64,000 bases of DNA, from contig CM060183.1 of the NCBI GenBank assembly GCA_030549335.1, forward strand, positions 21,960,552 through 22,024,551, written 5' to 3'. Under the pieces are notes generated by a model. The model was not told the DNA's origin, ran no database searches, and saw only the letters and a list, made by a program, of their open reading frames with translations. How positions within the stretch are numbered: position 1 is the stretch's first letter; each line of letters opens with the position of its first letter. The translations under genes were made by a program, and so were the position numbers. Of this stretch, positions 12,881 to 26,199 are shown piece by piece. The stretch is from Pontederia crassipes (Eukaryota > Streptophyta > Magnoliopsida > Commelinales > Pontederiaceae).

Positions 12881-14734
12881 GTCTTTTATGCGTGTGTTTT
12901 TTGTGTAATATGTTTTTATCCTAATTTGACAACAAAATAAACTATTGTTAATATTTTTTGGCGTTTACTGATATGAATTGAGAATCCACCAGTTTGGCAG
13001 CATTGGATCTACTATCTTCATCAATTTGGTACAAAGTTCCGCGAGTTGCATCTAAACTTTGTAAAATTTTGTATTTTTTGTTCATAATTTCTTTTTTTAA
13101 ATGTTATACGTACACCCTTGATGGAATTGTAACTTGTGACGAGCACTATCCCGAACTGTACAATTTCATCATTTGGAATGCAAATAATATCAAATTGCCT
13201 GGCAAGGACGAAAGACTCGAACAGGTTGGGAAACTATATATTAAGACCCCACTTTTTTAAATGGCACAAGTTACGTAAGAAATGACTCCAAAGTTGGATG
13301 TTTTTTTTAACAAATTAAAATGAAATTGCTCGTGACAGGTCACAATATTACAGCATTATTCTACTTCAAGATTGAATTAATTTTAGCTATTTTTCATAAC
13401 TTTCGATTTTTATGTTGACAGGGCAGTACTTTTTTAAACATTTAAAGGATTCTAAAATTTAGAGTATAGTGCTATTAAAAAGATGAGGTAAAGAACGTGC
13501 CTCACCAGTAAATTTAGTATAGGGGCACATTACATATTGTATTTTAAGGGGAGGGTGACAATGAACATTATATATTTATTTTAAGTTAGGTCAGGATTTT
13601 TACCCCAGCCTGTTCAGGACTCGGACCATATGGAATTCAAAATAATGAAATATGCTTACTATCCATCAAATAAAGTATTTTAGATATAAAAAAATAAGCA
13701 TAAAAATTAAAATATGATGACGGAATATCTTCTCATTTTTTTATGGTCATTTAAAGGATTATTCTTAAATTTTTTGCTATTACGTTCCTAAATTTTATTA
13801 CGATTTTGACTTGAGTTCTTCCGTCATACTTAATTTTTCTATTATTCTATTATTTTTTTCTATTTACTAAAAGATTATAATATCTTTAAACAAATTAATA
13901 TCTATTTTAATGTTTAAAAATAATATAAAAATTCATAATATAAAAAATAAAAAAGAAGATATTTGACATTGTCGACTTATTAAAATATTTTATTTTTATT
14001 TTACTTTAAGCATTAAAATGGAGAACAATTCATAGATGTACATTTTAGTTTTTTTTCATAAATAAAAAATAATAGAAATGTTAATATAATGTGACGAGAG
14101 GACTTAAGTGAAAATTTAAGGATGTCATACAGTAAATTCATAATTTAAAATTAGACGTAAAAAACTGATATAGTTCAAGAAAATTTTTTAAAAATAACTC
14201 TTAATGAGTCTTTTCATTAAAAAAAAAAGAGAAGAGTGGAATTAAGATTGTAGGAGTGACATTGGACACCAAACTCAAAATCCTAATTAGTTTTCTCAAC
14301 TATTTCTTCAGTTCTGATAGCCTCTCCATTTGCAAACTTCTTTAATCTTTTTACACATTGTTATAAGAATGTTAACAAATAGCGGAATACGAGTAGTCTC
14401 ACCGCTTTAAGAAAAAAATTAAAAAATCTTAATCTATAGAGAAAATTTCACCTGAAAAATTAGAATAAATAGCGTTCTTTTATTTGTATTTAAACCTTTG
14501 AATCCCGTAAAATCATCAATAGAAAAGCAGAAATTGCAGACTTAGCATTTCGATCAAACTGATATCGGCTTAAGCAATAGAATAATATTTTTATCGTCAG
14601 TGAAATGTATATGCCCTTTTATTTTCAGTATGTATTTTTCTTATATTAGGTTCATGATCCTTTCTTTATAATAAAAAAAATACTTTTAAGTATAAAGTAA
14701 TGATTTCATAAATCAAATTTGGAGATAATCCCAT
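12881..14734. other. AT-rich intergenic DNA
   Basis: No gene seen. Very AT-rich with long A and T runs. The open frame at 12,994-13,260 has no ATG start and no recognisable domain. Confidence 0.6.
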
Positions 14735-15441
14735 GCAATATTTTCATAATCGGACCGGAGATCAGATCGGACTCGTTACCCGATCGCGATTGGATCGATC
14801 CGACCAAGTTCGATCAAATTGAACAAAATTTTATTAAAATAATATTATTTATAAAATTATAAATATATAATATAAGTTATATGATATAGTATATGAATAT
14901 TGTACTAATAACTTATTAATAATATTAAAATTTAATAACATATTTTTTTATTTATTAAAAATTTTCATAATGATAAACATATAAATATAAACAAATTATT
15001 ATTATTTAATTATGACAGATACTATATTAATAAACTTTATCTTAAATTATTTTTATTCCTTTTTTCTTTAACACTTTTCTTTTTATTTTCTTTATTTATG
15101 CCCTTTGATAATTTTTTATTTTAATACTCTTCACGTTTAAATACTTATCTTTTTTATTTCAATTTCTATTTAACTTTATACATATCATAATCGCTCCTCT
15201 TTAACCTTCCTTCCTTTTTTAACTTTCCTATTTTTATCATTTTCTAAATTTTCTTTTTCAAATTTTGATTTGAACCAGGTTAAAATTATTCGACCAGCCC
15301 GGTTCAATTGGCCTAATTCAATCGACCGATTCAATCGATTTTTTCGATTTAATATTAAAAGTGATTTTTATATATAACCAGATCAGATCACTTGTCGGTT
15401 CGTGATTGAACTAGTGGGTCCGGTCCGATTTTAATAACATT
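14735..15441. mobile_element. Non-autonomous TIR element, CGGACCGG family
   Basis: About 700 bp. It begins CAATATTTTCATAATCGGAC and ends with the complement-like GGTCCGGTCCGATTTTAATA plus ACATTA, giving imperfect terminal inverted repeats of about 25 bp around a CGGACCGGA core. The interior is almost pure A/T. The same sequence recurs at 63,511-64,000 and a relative lies at 61,583-62,587. No transposase is present. I could not find a convincing target-site duplication, so the superfamily is undetermined. Confidence 0.55.
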
Positions 15442-16996
15442 AGCCCTATGTACGTTTGTTAAGTTGATAATGATTAAGACAACAAAATGAACTATGGTGC
15501 ATTGGATGCTCATACAAAGATTCTCTCTTTTCCCACAGAGAAAAAAAGATTCTCTCTTTTAAATTATCCCCCTGAAAGAAGTAAACCTGGTCTTAGTGCA
15601 AGTCTTCCTCGCGTGATAACTATATCTGATTGAGTTTGAAAACTATTTTACTCTTGAACTTTAGCAATTAATCTTTAATGACATATAAACATTATATGAT
15701 ATGAAAATAATACTGGTATAAAGATTTGAGGAATCAACAAGATTTTTCAACGCATTATCAATTAAAAGATTATGTACGTCATGATAAGTGACCGGACCAA
15801 ATAAACAACTTAGGATAATCAACAAATGTATACATTATCAGTTTTCTTATAGAGTTTAATAAGCCTGTCACACATTTTTCGTGTCACACATTTGCCGAAC
15901 GATTTTACACATATATTTTTTTTATTTTTTATACATTTCTTCATTAATAATTTAAAAAATCATGATAACAAAATCACTAATACCAATTATATTAATCATT
16001 TTTTAAATTGTATAACTTCTCCACATTATTATCCTTCATAATAAATATAATAATTTTCTATAACTTCTTATGCTATAAAATTATTTTCTATTATCTTCAA
16101 TCATCGTATAAATTATTAGTAAAGAAAGATGTCAAAAAAATAAAGCGTAAAATCGGTTGACACAAAAAGTATATGGCACATTTATTTTCCCTTGTATTTA
16201 TTGTAATTTCCAAATATATATTGAAAATTAGGAGTGGGAGACAAGGCCCCAAATATCACTCATTACTGATGGAGATTTATTTGTAGGTGAAAAGCTATAA
16301 TAAATCACATTCAAAATGGTAAAATTATCATTACATCATGTTGAAACCAATAATCATTTCCTCTAAGAAGTAACCAAATTATGTAAGTTTTCTTACTGTG
16401 TGTTTATCTGTTTTAGTCCTCAATTTGACCTACTAGTGAATCTATATACATCAGAAAGAGGGGTCTAGAGGAAAAATAACTACCACGTGTTTGTTTTGAT
16501 TGGATAAAGTAACTTTTTTGAGGATTTAGATATCTTATTGCTTTAATTCTTCAATTAGATTTTGAGTTTTTTAGACCTAAACTTTAATATTCGAAATTGA
16601 TATGATAAGTCTTCTATTCGTTCAATTAAAAATGAATATATAATATATAAGAAATGAAGTTTTATATGTATATAAAAAATGATTCTAAGGTTTTTTTTCA
16701 TCTATTGGTCGTTCCAATCCATATTAAAAAGAAAATTTCCATCAAGGTACGTACAGAATTTTCTTCAATTTCTCGTGCTGTTGAGGGCAAATAAACATTT
16801 GACAAATTGCATCCATTCAGCAGAAGCCATTCACTAATTATCTGATTAGATACAATTAAGAGAGCACAACAATTTGTTTCCTACGGACAAAAATTAAGGT
16901 AAATTTAAAAACTTGAAATGATCGGCGCATATTCCAAAAATATAATTGTAGTGCATTACCCAAAAAAATTATATAAATTGTAGTTATCGATTTTAT
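15442..16996. other. AT-rich spacer, 3' flank of the BTB-NPH3 gene
   Basis: No gene seen. The last few hundred bases would hold the 3' UTR and poly(A) signal of the minus-strand gene, which I cannot place exactly. Confidence 0.5.
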
Positions 16997-17901
16997 CTAT
17001 GCAAAAGAACCAGATCTCCTGTGACCAGGCTTGACCCGTTTGTCCTTAACTCCGACCTCCGCCGCCTTACCGTCGTCTCGGCGGCCGCTGCCGCTGCCAC
17101 CGACGTTTGAACTGTTGGCAACCACGACGCCCCCACCGGCCCCGGACTTCCTAAACATGCTCTTGAACCCATGCACCAGCTTCCATCCAAACCCTCGCCC
17201 GCTCCTCTCGGGGTTCCCATTGCACGACCTCCCGGAATGCCCCACCACCGCCGGGCCCTCCTCCTCCTCCTCGTCGAAGAGGCTCTCGCGCCGCACGATG
17301 CGAAAGCTCGCGGATCGTGCAGAGTTCATCTCCGCCCGCTTCTCCTCCGACCACCTCAGCTGCTGCCGGAGGCCGGCCAGCTCCCGCTCGAGGCTCCTGA
17401 TGCGCTCGCTGGTCGCCTCCATCGCGGCGCGGACGTGGGCCGACTGGCGGATGGCCGCGTCACGCTGGAGGATCGCGCCGAGGGTCAGGTTGCCCTCGCC
17501 GGCCGCGCTCCCATCGTCGGCGCGGTGGCCGAGAGCGCCATCGATCTTCGAAAGCTGCTTGAGCGGGGCTGCGGCGGAGCCGGGGTTGCGGGTGAAGAAG
17601 GAGCGGCGCGTGTGGAGCTGGTCGAGCAGCATGGCCTGGACGACGAAGCGGAGCGGGAGGCGAGGGTTCTGGACCAGGTGCATGAGGAGCTGGTGGGAGA
17701 GCTTGGCGCAGTTGATGGTGTGGCATATCCGAGTCTTGTCCTCCTCCGTCAGCGCGCCTTTGTGGTTCTGCCGATATATCATAATTAACGTGAGCTTTGA
17801 GTAATCAGCACAGTATATGCATGCAACGTATCTTTCATAATGTTGTTAATTAATCATTGTACTCAAAGGAAAGCGACATTTATTGTCTAAGTGTGATAAG
17901 A

Positions 17902-17933
<32 letters not shown>

Positions 17934-20900
17934 TTATTTATTGCAAGTACACATTAGCAGCTTTATTTTTTTTATATATACACTTTATTTATAAAAATTA
18001 ACAACTTATCTAAAAACAACTGATTTACACAATGTAGATCTATACGTCCATTAAATTCATATATATATATATATATAACTAATAAGGTGCTTGCAAGAAA
18101 GAATATAAAATAAACGAAATTAGTTGGAGAAAGGAATAGAACTACTGACTGCAATTAACCCAAGCAAGAGCACGCGGATTCCATTCAGAATGTCTCTGGA
18201 GTATAAATTTGTCGAATCTTATCCGTCATCGCGTCTCTACTATTATTTAAAATACAAAAGAAAACTCAAATACTTCAGACGTTTACGAAAGATGGATTAC
18301 ACACTTCTAGGAATTTGAACCTTAATGAGCTTTTTTTTCATTATAATTTATAAATGCACAAAGCCAGCGTATCTCTGAAGGTGAATATGATAACTAATGA
18401 TATCATGAGACATCATATCCTGAAAAAAAAACGTCAAAATCCGATATTAATATCAGTCTGTTACTATAACTATGTATGTTGTAAGTTGTACTTGTAAGTA
18501 TCCACTTAATTGCATTACCATTCTTTCCTCCCTGTCACACCCTAAATCCCCAAGCATAGAACTTAATCAATCCGGTCCTCCGGATGAACAAGGATGCTCT
18601 CATGCCTATAATCAATGTTTCATCGACGAGGGAATTACTTAACCAAGGAACGCCCTGTTAATTTCTTTTGATTGACACTTTGATTTAAAATATCGAAATG
18701 ATTATTTAATTTTAGTTATATCTTTATTGTATATTAAAGTTTAGAAGAATAATAAGATATATATAATCTTGTTAGGCTTGACTATTCTAAAATAAGTTAT
18801 TCTATTACTCTAGATTTGCATTTTAACTGATATGAATAAACTTATAGATATAATATTTTAAAGAAGACACTGAATATGCAGTCACAATATAATTCGGGAT
18901 CATTTGTAACAGCAAAATTAGTATGTTATGTGTATGTATTTCGTTGGATACTCTATTTTATCTATTTTTCTGCTAATACATGATTAGTTACTAACTATGA
19001 TTTTTTAATAATAAACCGTTATATTCGTTTTATTAGTTAATCAATAGCATAGTCTTTATTTTCCATCGTCCGAGAACATTACCCTAACTAAAAAGGCATC
19101 ATTATAAAGGATTATTGATTTGTCATGATACTAAATAATATAAAACAATATGTCATTGTTAAAGAAAAATAGTGAAATATGCTTGGGAAGGAAAAAAGAA
19201 GAGTGGACTAATGTTATTCTTGCCAATGGTCAACCACATTCTTCTTTCATTATTGAGAATGCGTGTTTTTTCTAATTTTCTAAGTGATTTTAGTAAAAGC
19301 TTAATCTTATTATAAATGATATGTGACAATATTACTAGAATACTTATTTATTCATCACTTTATTCGTATTTCGTACTTCAAACTCCCGTAGGATCTGACT
19401 GTACTTCTAAAATCCAAACTCGGATTTCTTAATATCTTCATTTATCAAACAAAACTAAAACCACCAACCTACTTATATGTCCACATGTTACTGCGAACCG
19501 ACTAGACCTAATACACGTACACACCGTCAATTACATGCTTACAGCCAAGACCCGAGCACCTGCACGTGTTCCGTGTACCAACTTTGACATCATGACCATG
19601 TACCCCACCAGCACCTAAACTTATCTCCAACACGCTCAACATAATAACGCTACATAATGCAGTGTTGAGGCATCGCCGCCAGGCACTCAATGTTTGCTAC
19701 ATTTTTCCCTTTGGCAATTCGCAATAAAATATTGCTGCCGACTTATTTGCATAATTGCATGAACCAGGAATCGTTTCTTCTCTCGCTGCTGCATATGAAT
19801 CCATTTTTTGTCTCTTGGGTTATATATTTTGATGCTCAACTTAATTAGCATGAAATATCCTACACGGACTAATAATTAATTAGGCCAATGAAATTTTTTC
19901 CACTTATGCAAAAAGCACCATTTTTTTCCATACATCCTATGCCCTTATCATGACGTGTAAAAGAAAATTAACCTATTTTGCCATTGCTAAAAATGTGTAT
20001 GCTAAATTCATTTTGCCTCTGCAACTTTTCCATCCTTATCATCTTCATTTTTTTTATGATAATATTTGCAGGAGCTAGAAATATTCAGTTTAGAAAGAAA
20101 TGAGCAGACGAAATTGTACGGTACCTGGAAGTAGTGATCCACCACGCGGTACAAGAGGTCGTGGTCGTCGGTGGAGCGCGCGCGCACCGACTCCGCGACC
20201 AGCAGGAACTCGTGGACGGAGAGCGCGGGCACGTCGTCGAGCCACCCGCCGTCGCCGGAGTCCGCGAGCGCTTCGAGGCACCTGGCGAACATCGCCGCAG
20301 CAGAGGCGGCCTCCTCGGGAGCTCCGGCAAGGAACGGCGCGCACGAGCGGAGCACCGCCGCCGCGGTCCCGCCGTCCGTCGCGACTTCCTGGAAGAAGTA
20401 GCTCTCCGTCTGCTGGCGGATCCCGTTGCCGTCGTCCTCCGCCATCTCCAGCCACTCCGCCGCCACCCGGAAGGCCACGAGGTTGGCCGGCGTTATGAGG
20501 AAGTCGCGTAGGCCGTAGCAGGAGGCTGCGACCTCGGCGAACGTCTCCGCCGTTATGGTCGACGGTGGAGATAAGGTGACGTAGAGGTGTTCGCTTAATT
20601 GCCTCCGAAAGTAACCGCTCCGTGATGTTAGCGGCCCCTGAACCCGAACAAATTTATATCATTTTTTCTAACGCTCTGTTGGAGTTATTCATAAGAGAAC
20701 ATAAAAAGCCTTTTTGGTCTATAATCATCAAAAGAAATAAACAACGAACTACGGTTATTATTATAATGCACAATAAAAAAATATTTTATTTTTGTATTAT
20801 ATATTTTTCTGTATCTGTTAGTAGCATAATAAAATGGAATATTGCAAATATTTTCGGTAGGAATAAATGACACTTTATGGTTCGACAAAAATAATGACGG

Positions 20901-21712
20901 GTCTTGATGGCGGTAGGGAAAGCTGTCAGATACTATATCACGGACCACATAAAAGCCCAGCCTTTTGATTTTGATCCAATGGCGATCAACGAAGGGCTGT
21001 CTGTTCATGTTGATGTGATGGTACTTGGTAGAGAGTAGACTTGAAAGTTGAAAGTTGAAACCCCCTCTCATTTGTTGTTCTTGAAGTTAATTTTGAATAA
21101 AATAACTGAAATTACTCTTCTTGTGAATCTTCACATCTCTCGAACTCCTTTGTCTGCCAAAAATCTATTAGACCCTCCTTTTCAAGTTTTTTTTCCTCTG
21201 GTTTTGGCAGCGTTATATTACATTTACATCTTGAATTGATTGACGAAACTTGACTTGAAATTAACGAGTTTGCGTCTCTGAGACGAGTGTGGTACGTACC
21301 CTGTGAAGATGAAAGCAATGATCATACACGCGGACCAAGACGTCGGTTTTGCATCTTGTCGCCTGCGTCCTTTGAAAGATCAAAGGAAAATTTACTCAGC
21401 ATCACAGAAATCTCTTTGCCTTCGAGATTAACGCATAAATAGAGTACATGTCTGGAGAACGATCAGATGGACGATGAAGCAAAAGCTCGTAGTTAAGCAT
21501 ACGTACCACGCATCGACCCTGGTTTGGAGATCAGATGAGAGCTTCGGCAGTACTGCTGGCGGCGAACAAGAAGAGAGTTGAGGAGGTGTTGCAGTGGAGA
21601 TGGCGGATGGAGTTGCAGACATGGAGTTGAAGCTTTCTTCATCCACATCTTCCTCTTGGTCGTCTTCATAGATTGTATCAACCACGCCCAACTCGTGCAA
21701 CCCTGATCTCAT
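16997..21712 (-). CDS. BTB/POZ and NPH3 domain protein (At3g49900-like)
   Basis: Plant NPH3/RPT2-like (NRL) protein. Family members act as substrate adaptors of CUL3 ubiquitin ligases, and some work in blue-light and auxin signalling. I reconstruct four exons on the minus strand: 21712-21507, 21369-21300, 20637-20125 and 17767-16997. All introns are GT-AG, giving 1560 nt and 519 residues, close to what I recall for Arabidopsis At3g49900. The BTB core starts in exon 2 (CKTDVLVRVYDHCFHLH) and continues in exon 3 (PLTSRSGYFRRQL). The NPH3 domain crosses the exon 3/4 junction (LLYRVVDHYFQ, then GALTEEDKTRICHTINCAKL). A coiled-coil-like segment follows, rich in Glu, Arg and Leu (SERIRSLERELAGLRQQL), then a low-complexity tail ending RRSGSFA. 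The start is the first in-frame ATG after an upstream stop; an additional 5' coding exon cannot be excluded. Exons 3 and 4 are strongly GC-rich. Confidence 0.88.
17911..17932. repeat. (TA)n microsatellite in intron 3
   Basis: Uninterrupted TA run in the 2.36-kb third intron of the BTB-NPH3 gene. Confidence 0.9.
18061..18077. repeat. (AT)n microsatellite in intron 3
   Basis: Second, shorter AT run in the same intron. Confidence 0.85.
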
Positions 21713-24210
21713 TTCTGTCTCCGGTCTCTCCTCCTCTACCACAGCACTCTTCCTGAGGAGAACAGCAACAATGGAGGGCCTCTTTTATGTGAACCTGCCA
21801 TCGTCATAAGCTTTTGGAAGGTGTTAAATGGGCGGAGCATTGAATGCGTGCATGTGATGGATCATAAATGTGGTGCGAACCCCATCCATCCTCACAGCCC
21901 ACAGCGCCAAAGCCGAAGGTGGTGTCCTAAGAACTCAAACCCTAGTTCTCGGTTGGAATTTTCTTGGGGTGTTCAAAACTTCAAATATATATGCGCCTGG
22001 ATCTACTCCAATTATCAAGTCGTCATCTGTCTCATGTATACATACATCTCGATCCCCTTGATAGTAGTGCACACGAGAAACGTGTTGGTAAATAAATTGG
22101 CATGACAAAAACAAAAATTAACTTAACATTGGGTCACGATGGTATGACATTCGTGTGTATTTTCCCTTTTCCTTTGTTCATTTACATCTATTCTCTGAAC
22201 TCTTATCACACAATAACTTGCAGCAGTGATCAAACTCAATTTCGTATGATCATCTGATTTTGCAATCGGAATGAAACAAATAAATTATTGCCGAATACAA
22301 TATTCCACAATCATGTTGTAACTACTCGCATAAAAAAATATAATAAATGAAAATGGAAAAAATAAAAGATAAAATAATTTGTTATTCTCGTAAATCTACG
22401 GAAGATTCTAAGGGCCATTTTTCCGTGAATAAATATCAAAATATTTCGATATTTCGAGAATAGTATCTATGGAATTAGATTATTTCAATCAAACTTAGAA
22501 AAATATGAAATCACCTCGAAAATTATATTTAATTCTTCTAAAACTGAAGAATATTTCAATTTTTTCAATCATATTTTATTTCTAAAAAATTTAATAATAT
22601 ATTATTATATTAATATCTATTATAATAATATTAAACACAACTCTCTATAATGAAATATTTGTAGTTATAAAATATTATATTTTAAAAAAAATATTCTCTT
22701 TGAACCAAATAATAGATAAAATAAAAGTGTATTTAAATTTTCAATAATTTTCTTTTAATTTTATCCCACAACTAGACTGTCCTAATAACTCTTAGACGCC
22801 TTACACATGCCATACTTAGAATTATTAAAGCATACACACAACCTATATTTACATATATATAATACTATTAATAACATTAATTAAGTATTTTCTATATATG
22901 CTTATCACTAACATTAATCGTGATCTTTCTAAGTTTTAGCTTGGAAACTGTTTATTGACAACGTATTAATTAAGCCAGCCTTAAAATTTCCATACATAAG
23001 GTAAGAGAGAAAGGAATGCATATAATAAATAATATTAGATTAATAGGCAACAACTTTCATCCAAATATCTATTTCATTGTAAAAAAACACTTTATTTTTA
23101 CAATAAAAAATATATATTTGCTTTTTATATTTATAATTGAGCCGCTTAATACATTAAAATTAATAGTTTTTTAACAACTAGTATAACTAAAATAATACAC
23201 ATATTATCTTAATGTTTAAATTTGTATTTTGTTGGATCCTGCTTCCGCCCCGCAAACACTCATCAACCAAGTTGATTTATGTCAGATATCCTTTATTTTT
23301 TCAGCAAGTATCATGTCGAAATCTATTAATAATTAGTTCTCGATTTGTAAAAGTATTTTTGGTATTTATAAAAGTGAGTCAAAGTCAAGGTCAGAGACCT
23401 AAAAACAAAATAATAAAGGCTAAAAACCAAGGCAATTAAGATCCCGAGGCCCTCAGGCCTAGTGCGAGATGCATAATCTAAAAAATAATGCTGCCATCAG
23501 ATCATTATAATTAATTATCTAGAATTAAAGAGGAATTTGAATCGGTTTACGAGCAACCGATCGAATAATCATTACATTGGTGCAGTACTGAAGAGGAATT
23601 TTTGGTGGAATTCATCGTGTTCTTGTGATAAAAAAAAATAATACTGAGCCGAATTTTGAATTTGAATTTGGTCCCCCTTCATCATCCCCAAAATAAAAAA
23701 TTGTTATTCGCAAATATTAAATTAGGTATCCCAAAGTCCTTCGCTAATTTAATTCGCAGTGAGAAAGGTTTAAAAATCTTCTTGAGTTGTGAATTCGATC
23801 TTCTGTGTATCCTATTCTTTTGGGATTTGTGTTATGATGTTTGCACATGCAGGGAGGGAATAAGATATATATAGTAGGTCAGCAATTAACAAACAAGAAT
23901 AAATATGATAAGAAAAAGGGTTGAAAAGTTAGTAACAACGGATTTGATATTCCAAACTAACCAAATATTGTTTCGCCCTTTTATTTCAAAAATCGGATAA
24001 CTTCATACTTCAAAATGATTAAAATTTGTTAAATTTAATGTTCTGATATTTTTTTTCTAAAAACTTAAATCGTCTTAAAGAATAACACAGATAATTCGTA
24101 TCTGAATAGTTCTCATTCCATCCTATTTAAAGTGTTGATGAAGGTGGAGACAGGTCGTTTGACATTGAAATTTGTAAATGGAAAGTAAATACGCAACTTT
24201 TTTTTTAGAC
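21713..24210. other. Upstream region of the BTB-NPH3 gene, then AT-rich spacer
   Basis: The first few hundred bases are the presumed 5' leader and promoter of the minus-strand gene. A TATA-like ATATATAT stretch, read on the minus strand, lies near 21,985-21,993, but it is unproven. The rest is AT-rich and I see no gene in it. Confidence 0.4.
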
Positions 24211-24300
24211 TCATCTGTGTTCAGAATTATTAGCATTCGACTAATTTGATATTCAGACGAGAATAATACGAATAAATTCTGATCAAAGTGATGATTTTAA
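24211..24300 (+). repeat. Dispersed repeat (TTCAGAATTATTAGC family), copy 1
   Basis: Segment with TTCAGAATTATTAGC, then CGACTAATTTGATATTC and a trailing AATAAATTCTGATCAAAGTG. Related copies lie at 24,964-25,075 and 30,181-30,290 in the same orientation, and inside the direct repeat at 28.7-29.4 kb in inverted orientation. Confidence 0.5.
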
Positions 24301-24559
24301 GAATTGAAGATGAGACTACTAACATTCAATAATTTCTATCCAATTGCGTCAACCTTCCTTAATTATTAAATAGGCAATCTTGACATCATATATCTTTGAC
24401 CGATTTTTTTTCCTAAATTGCGCAAAGGTTGACCTATCTTTTTCATTTAATAACAAAATATTATCCCAACTTGTTAGCTCTTTTATTAATTCATCACCTA
24501 TTAAAAGAAATATAGGCTTTGTATGTGGAATTTAAAAAAGGATAATGAATTTCAAAATT

Positions 24560-24588
24560 ATATATATATATATAGCAAGTGAATTTTC

Positions 24589-24641
<53 letters not shown>

Positions 24642-24658
24642 CAAGTGAATTTTCCCAG
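24560..24658. repeat. AT microsatellite with duplicated flank
   Basis: A 49-bp TA run (24,592-24,640) is bracketed by two copies of GCAAGTGAATTTTCCCA, each following a TA run. This is probably a slippage or unequal-exchange duplication. Confidence 0.8.
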
Positions 24659-24963
24659 TACATTGTGTGAACTATACACATTCACGTTGTTTTTATCTTT
24701 GGTTTAAATAATTCTTATGGCGATATTGTTAATTATGTCAATCGTATTAGGCTACGCATTCGGCATATGATTAATTATTATTGGAGAAAAAGACATCATT
24801 TTATTGTGTGATATATGAATATAGTATCATATACTTGTATTAATTTCTTGATGATTATTTAATCGTTTTAAGAGGTTTTAAAAATTTTAAAATAATAAAA
24901 ACATATAATTTGTTTCTTCCATTAGGATATTCCATTATTTTTAATTAGCTTATTATTTTTTTT

Positions 24964-25075
24964 ATCGAGACCCATCGATGTCCAAAAGTACTAGCACTCT
25001 TCTAATTCGGTGTTCGAGAGCGATATGAATAAATCATGACTAAAGTGATTGGGGTTACTAACAACAACCACCCAT
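24964..25075 (+). repeat. Dispersed repeat (TTATTAGC family), copy 2, diverged
   Basis: Same order of elements as copy 1, more diverged (TACTAGCACTCTTCTAATTC, then GAATAAATCATGACTAAAGT). Confidence 0.4.
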
Positions 25076-26046
25076 CACAAGACACAACCTCACTATCTGA
25101 TTACGTCAACTATCCTTAGTTAATTAGCTTATTATTATTAAATATAAATAATTCTGGATAGTAGGAAATGCCTCATTTTTTATTTTTTTTGTTTGATCTC
25201 AACTTCACATGCTCATTAAGGGTCCATTTGGCTAAAAAATTATAATAAGTTCTAGTGCTAATAATAGGGGTGAAAGACTAAAAAAGGTTCAGGTTGAGTA
25301 TTTTCTTTTATAAATTTGGGATAATTTCCTAAAATTATTGAAAGACAACAAAATCTAATCTATTTATTTCAGTTCAGTTCGGAAGCATAAAAGAATTTAT
25401 AATCGTAATTTAAAGTTTAACTTTAACTATCCTATATCAAAGTAACATTTTATCACATCAGAATTCAAGTTTTGCTAATTAACTACATATTCAACTTCAT
25501 AAAAATATGTTAATTTATAGTGCCCCAAAAAAGCTACACAAAAAAACATAAATCAATTAATAATAACACTCAATTTCATTGGGGGATAAAAGAAAAACTA
25601 TAAAATATTAGTTAAAAGTACAGCAGTATTCTAATAAATATTTATTCTTAAAAATGGTTTGTGTTGGATCTCGCCATTTATTATTATTATTTTTTGTTAG
25701 AATCCCTAGTTTAATGGGTGGTTTTATTTGTTTCTAGCAAATAATAAAAGTTTTAATCTAGAACTGTAATTTAGATTTCTAAGGTTAATTTTTTCAAGTT
25801 ACATAGAATTTTGGTTACACCCATGGTAGATGAGTACTTAGTGTTGAAGCTGGTTTTAAAAGATAAATCAATATGTATTTTAATAAATATGTTGTACCAT
25901 TTCGTAATCAAATGGCTGATAAGTTATTTTTATAATTAAAAATATTTGAATTTGATAATAATATATAAATAAAATAGTAATGAAATGATTTAATAAAATA
26001 GTATACAAAAAATTAAAGTAAATAGAAAAATGAGGAGATGTAGAGA
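25076..26046. other. AT-rich intergenic DNA
   Basis: No gene seen. A 'GGGTCCATTTGGCTAAAAAA' motif near 25,219 is typical of MITE ends but has no partner that I could find. Confidence 0.4.
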
Positions 26047-26130
26047 CTCAGAGCTAATAGCGTGATAACACCATGTTTTCTGAAGATGGAAATGATATCA
26101 TTTCTCAGAGCTAATAGCGTGATAACACCA
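26047..26130 (+). repeat. 27-bp perfect direct repeat, 57-bp period
   Basis: The 27-bp sequence beginning CTCAGAGCTAATAGCGTGAT occurs at 26,047-26,073 and again at 26,104-26,130, without mismatch. It lies directly upstream of the LTR that starts at 26,142. Confidence 0.9.
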
Positions 26131-26199
26131 ATCGACTGGACTGTTGGATCAAAATTTTTGTTTTATATATAATTATATTTTGATGATACAAACCTCAAA

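Noticed and set aside
17031..17804. Long open frames on the + strand opposite the last BTB-NPH3 exon
   Set aside because: They are antisense shadows of a GC-rich exon; the minus-strand frame has clear NPH3 motifs and consistent splicing.
20090..20511. Several overlapping frames around exon 3 of the BTB gene
   Set aside because: GC-rich composition removes stops in all frames; only one minus frame joins to the other exons and carries the family motifs.
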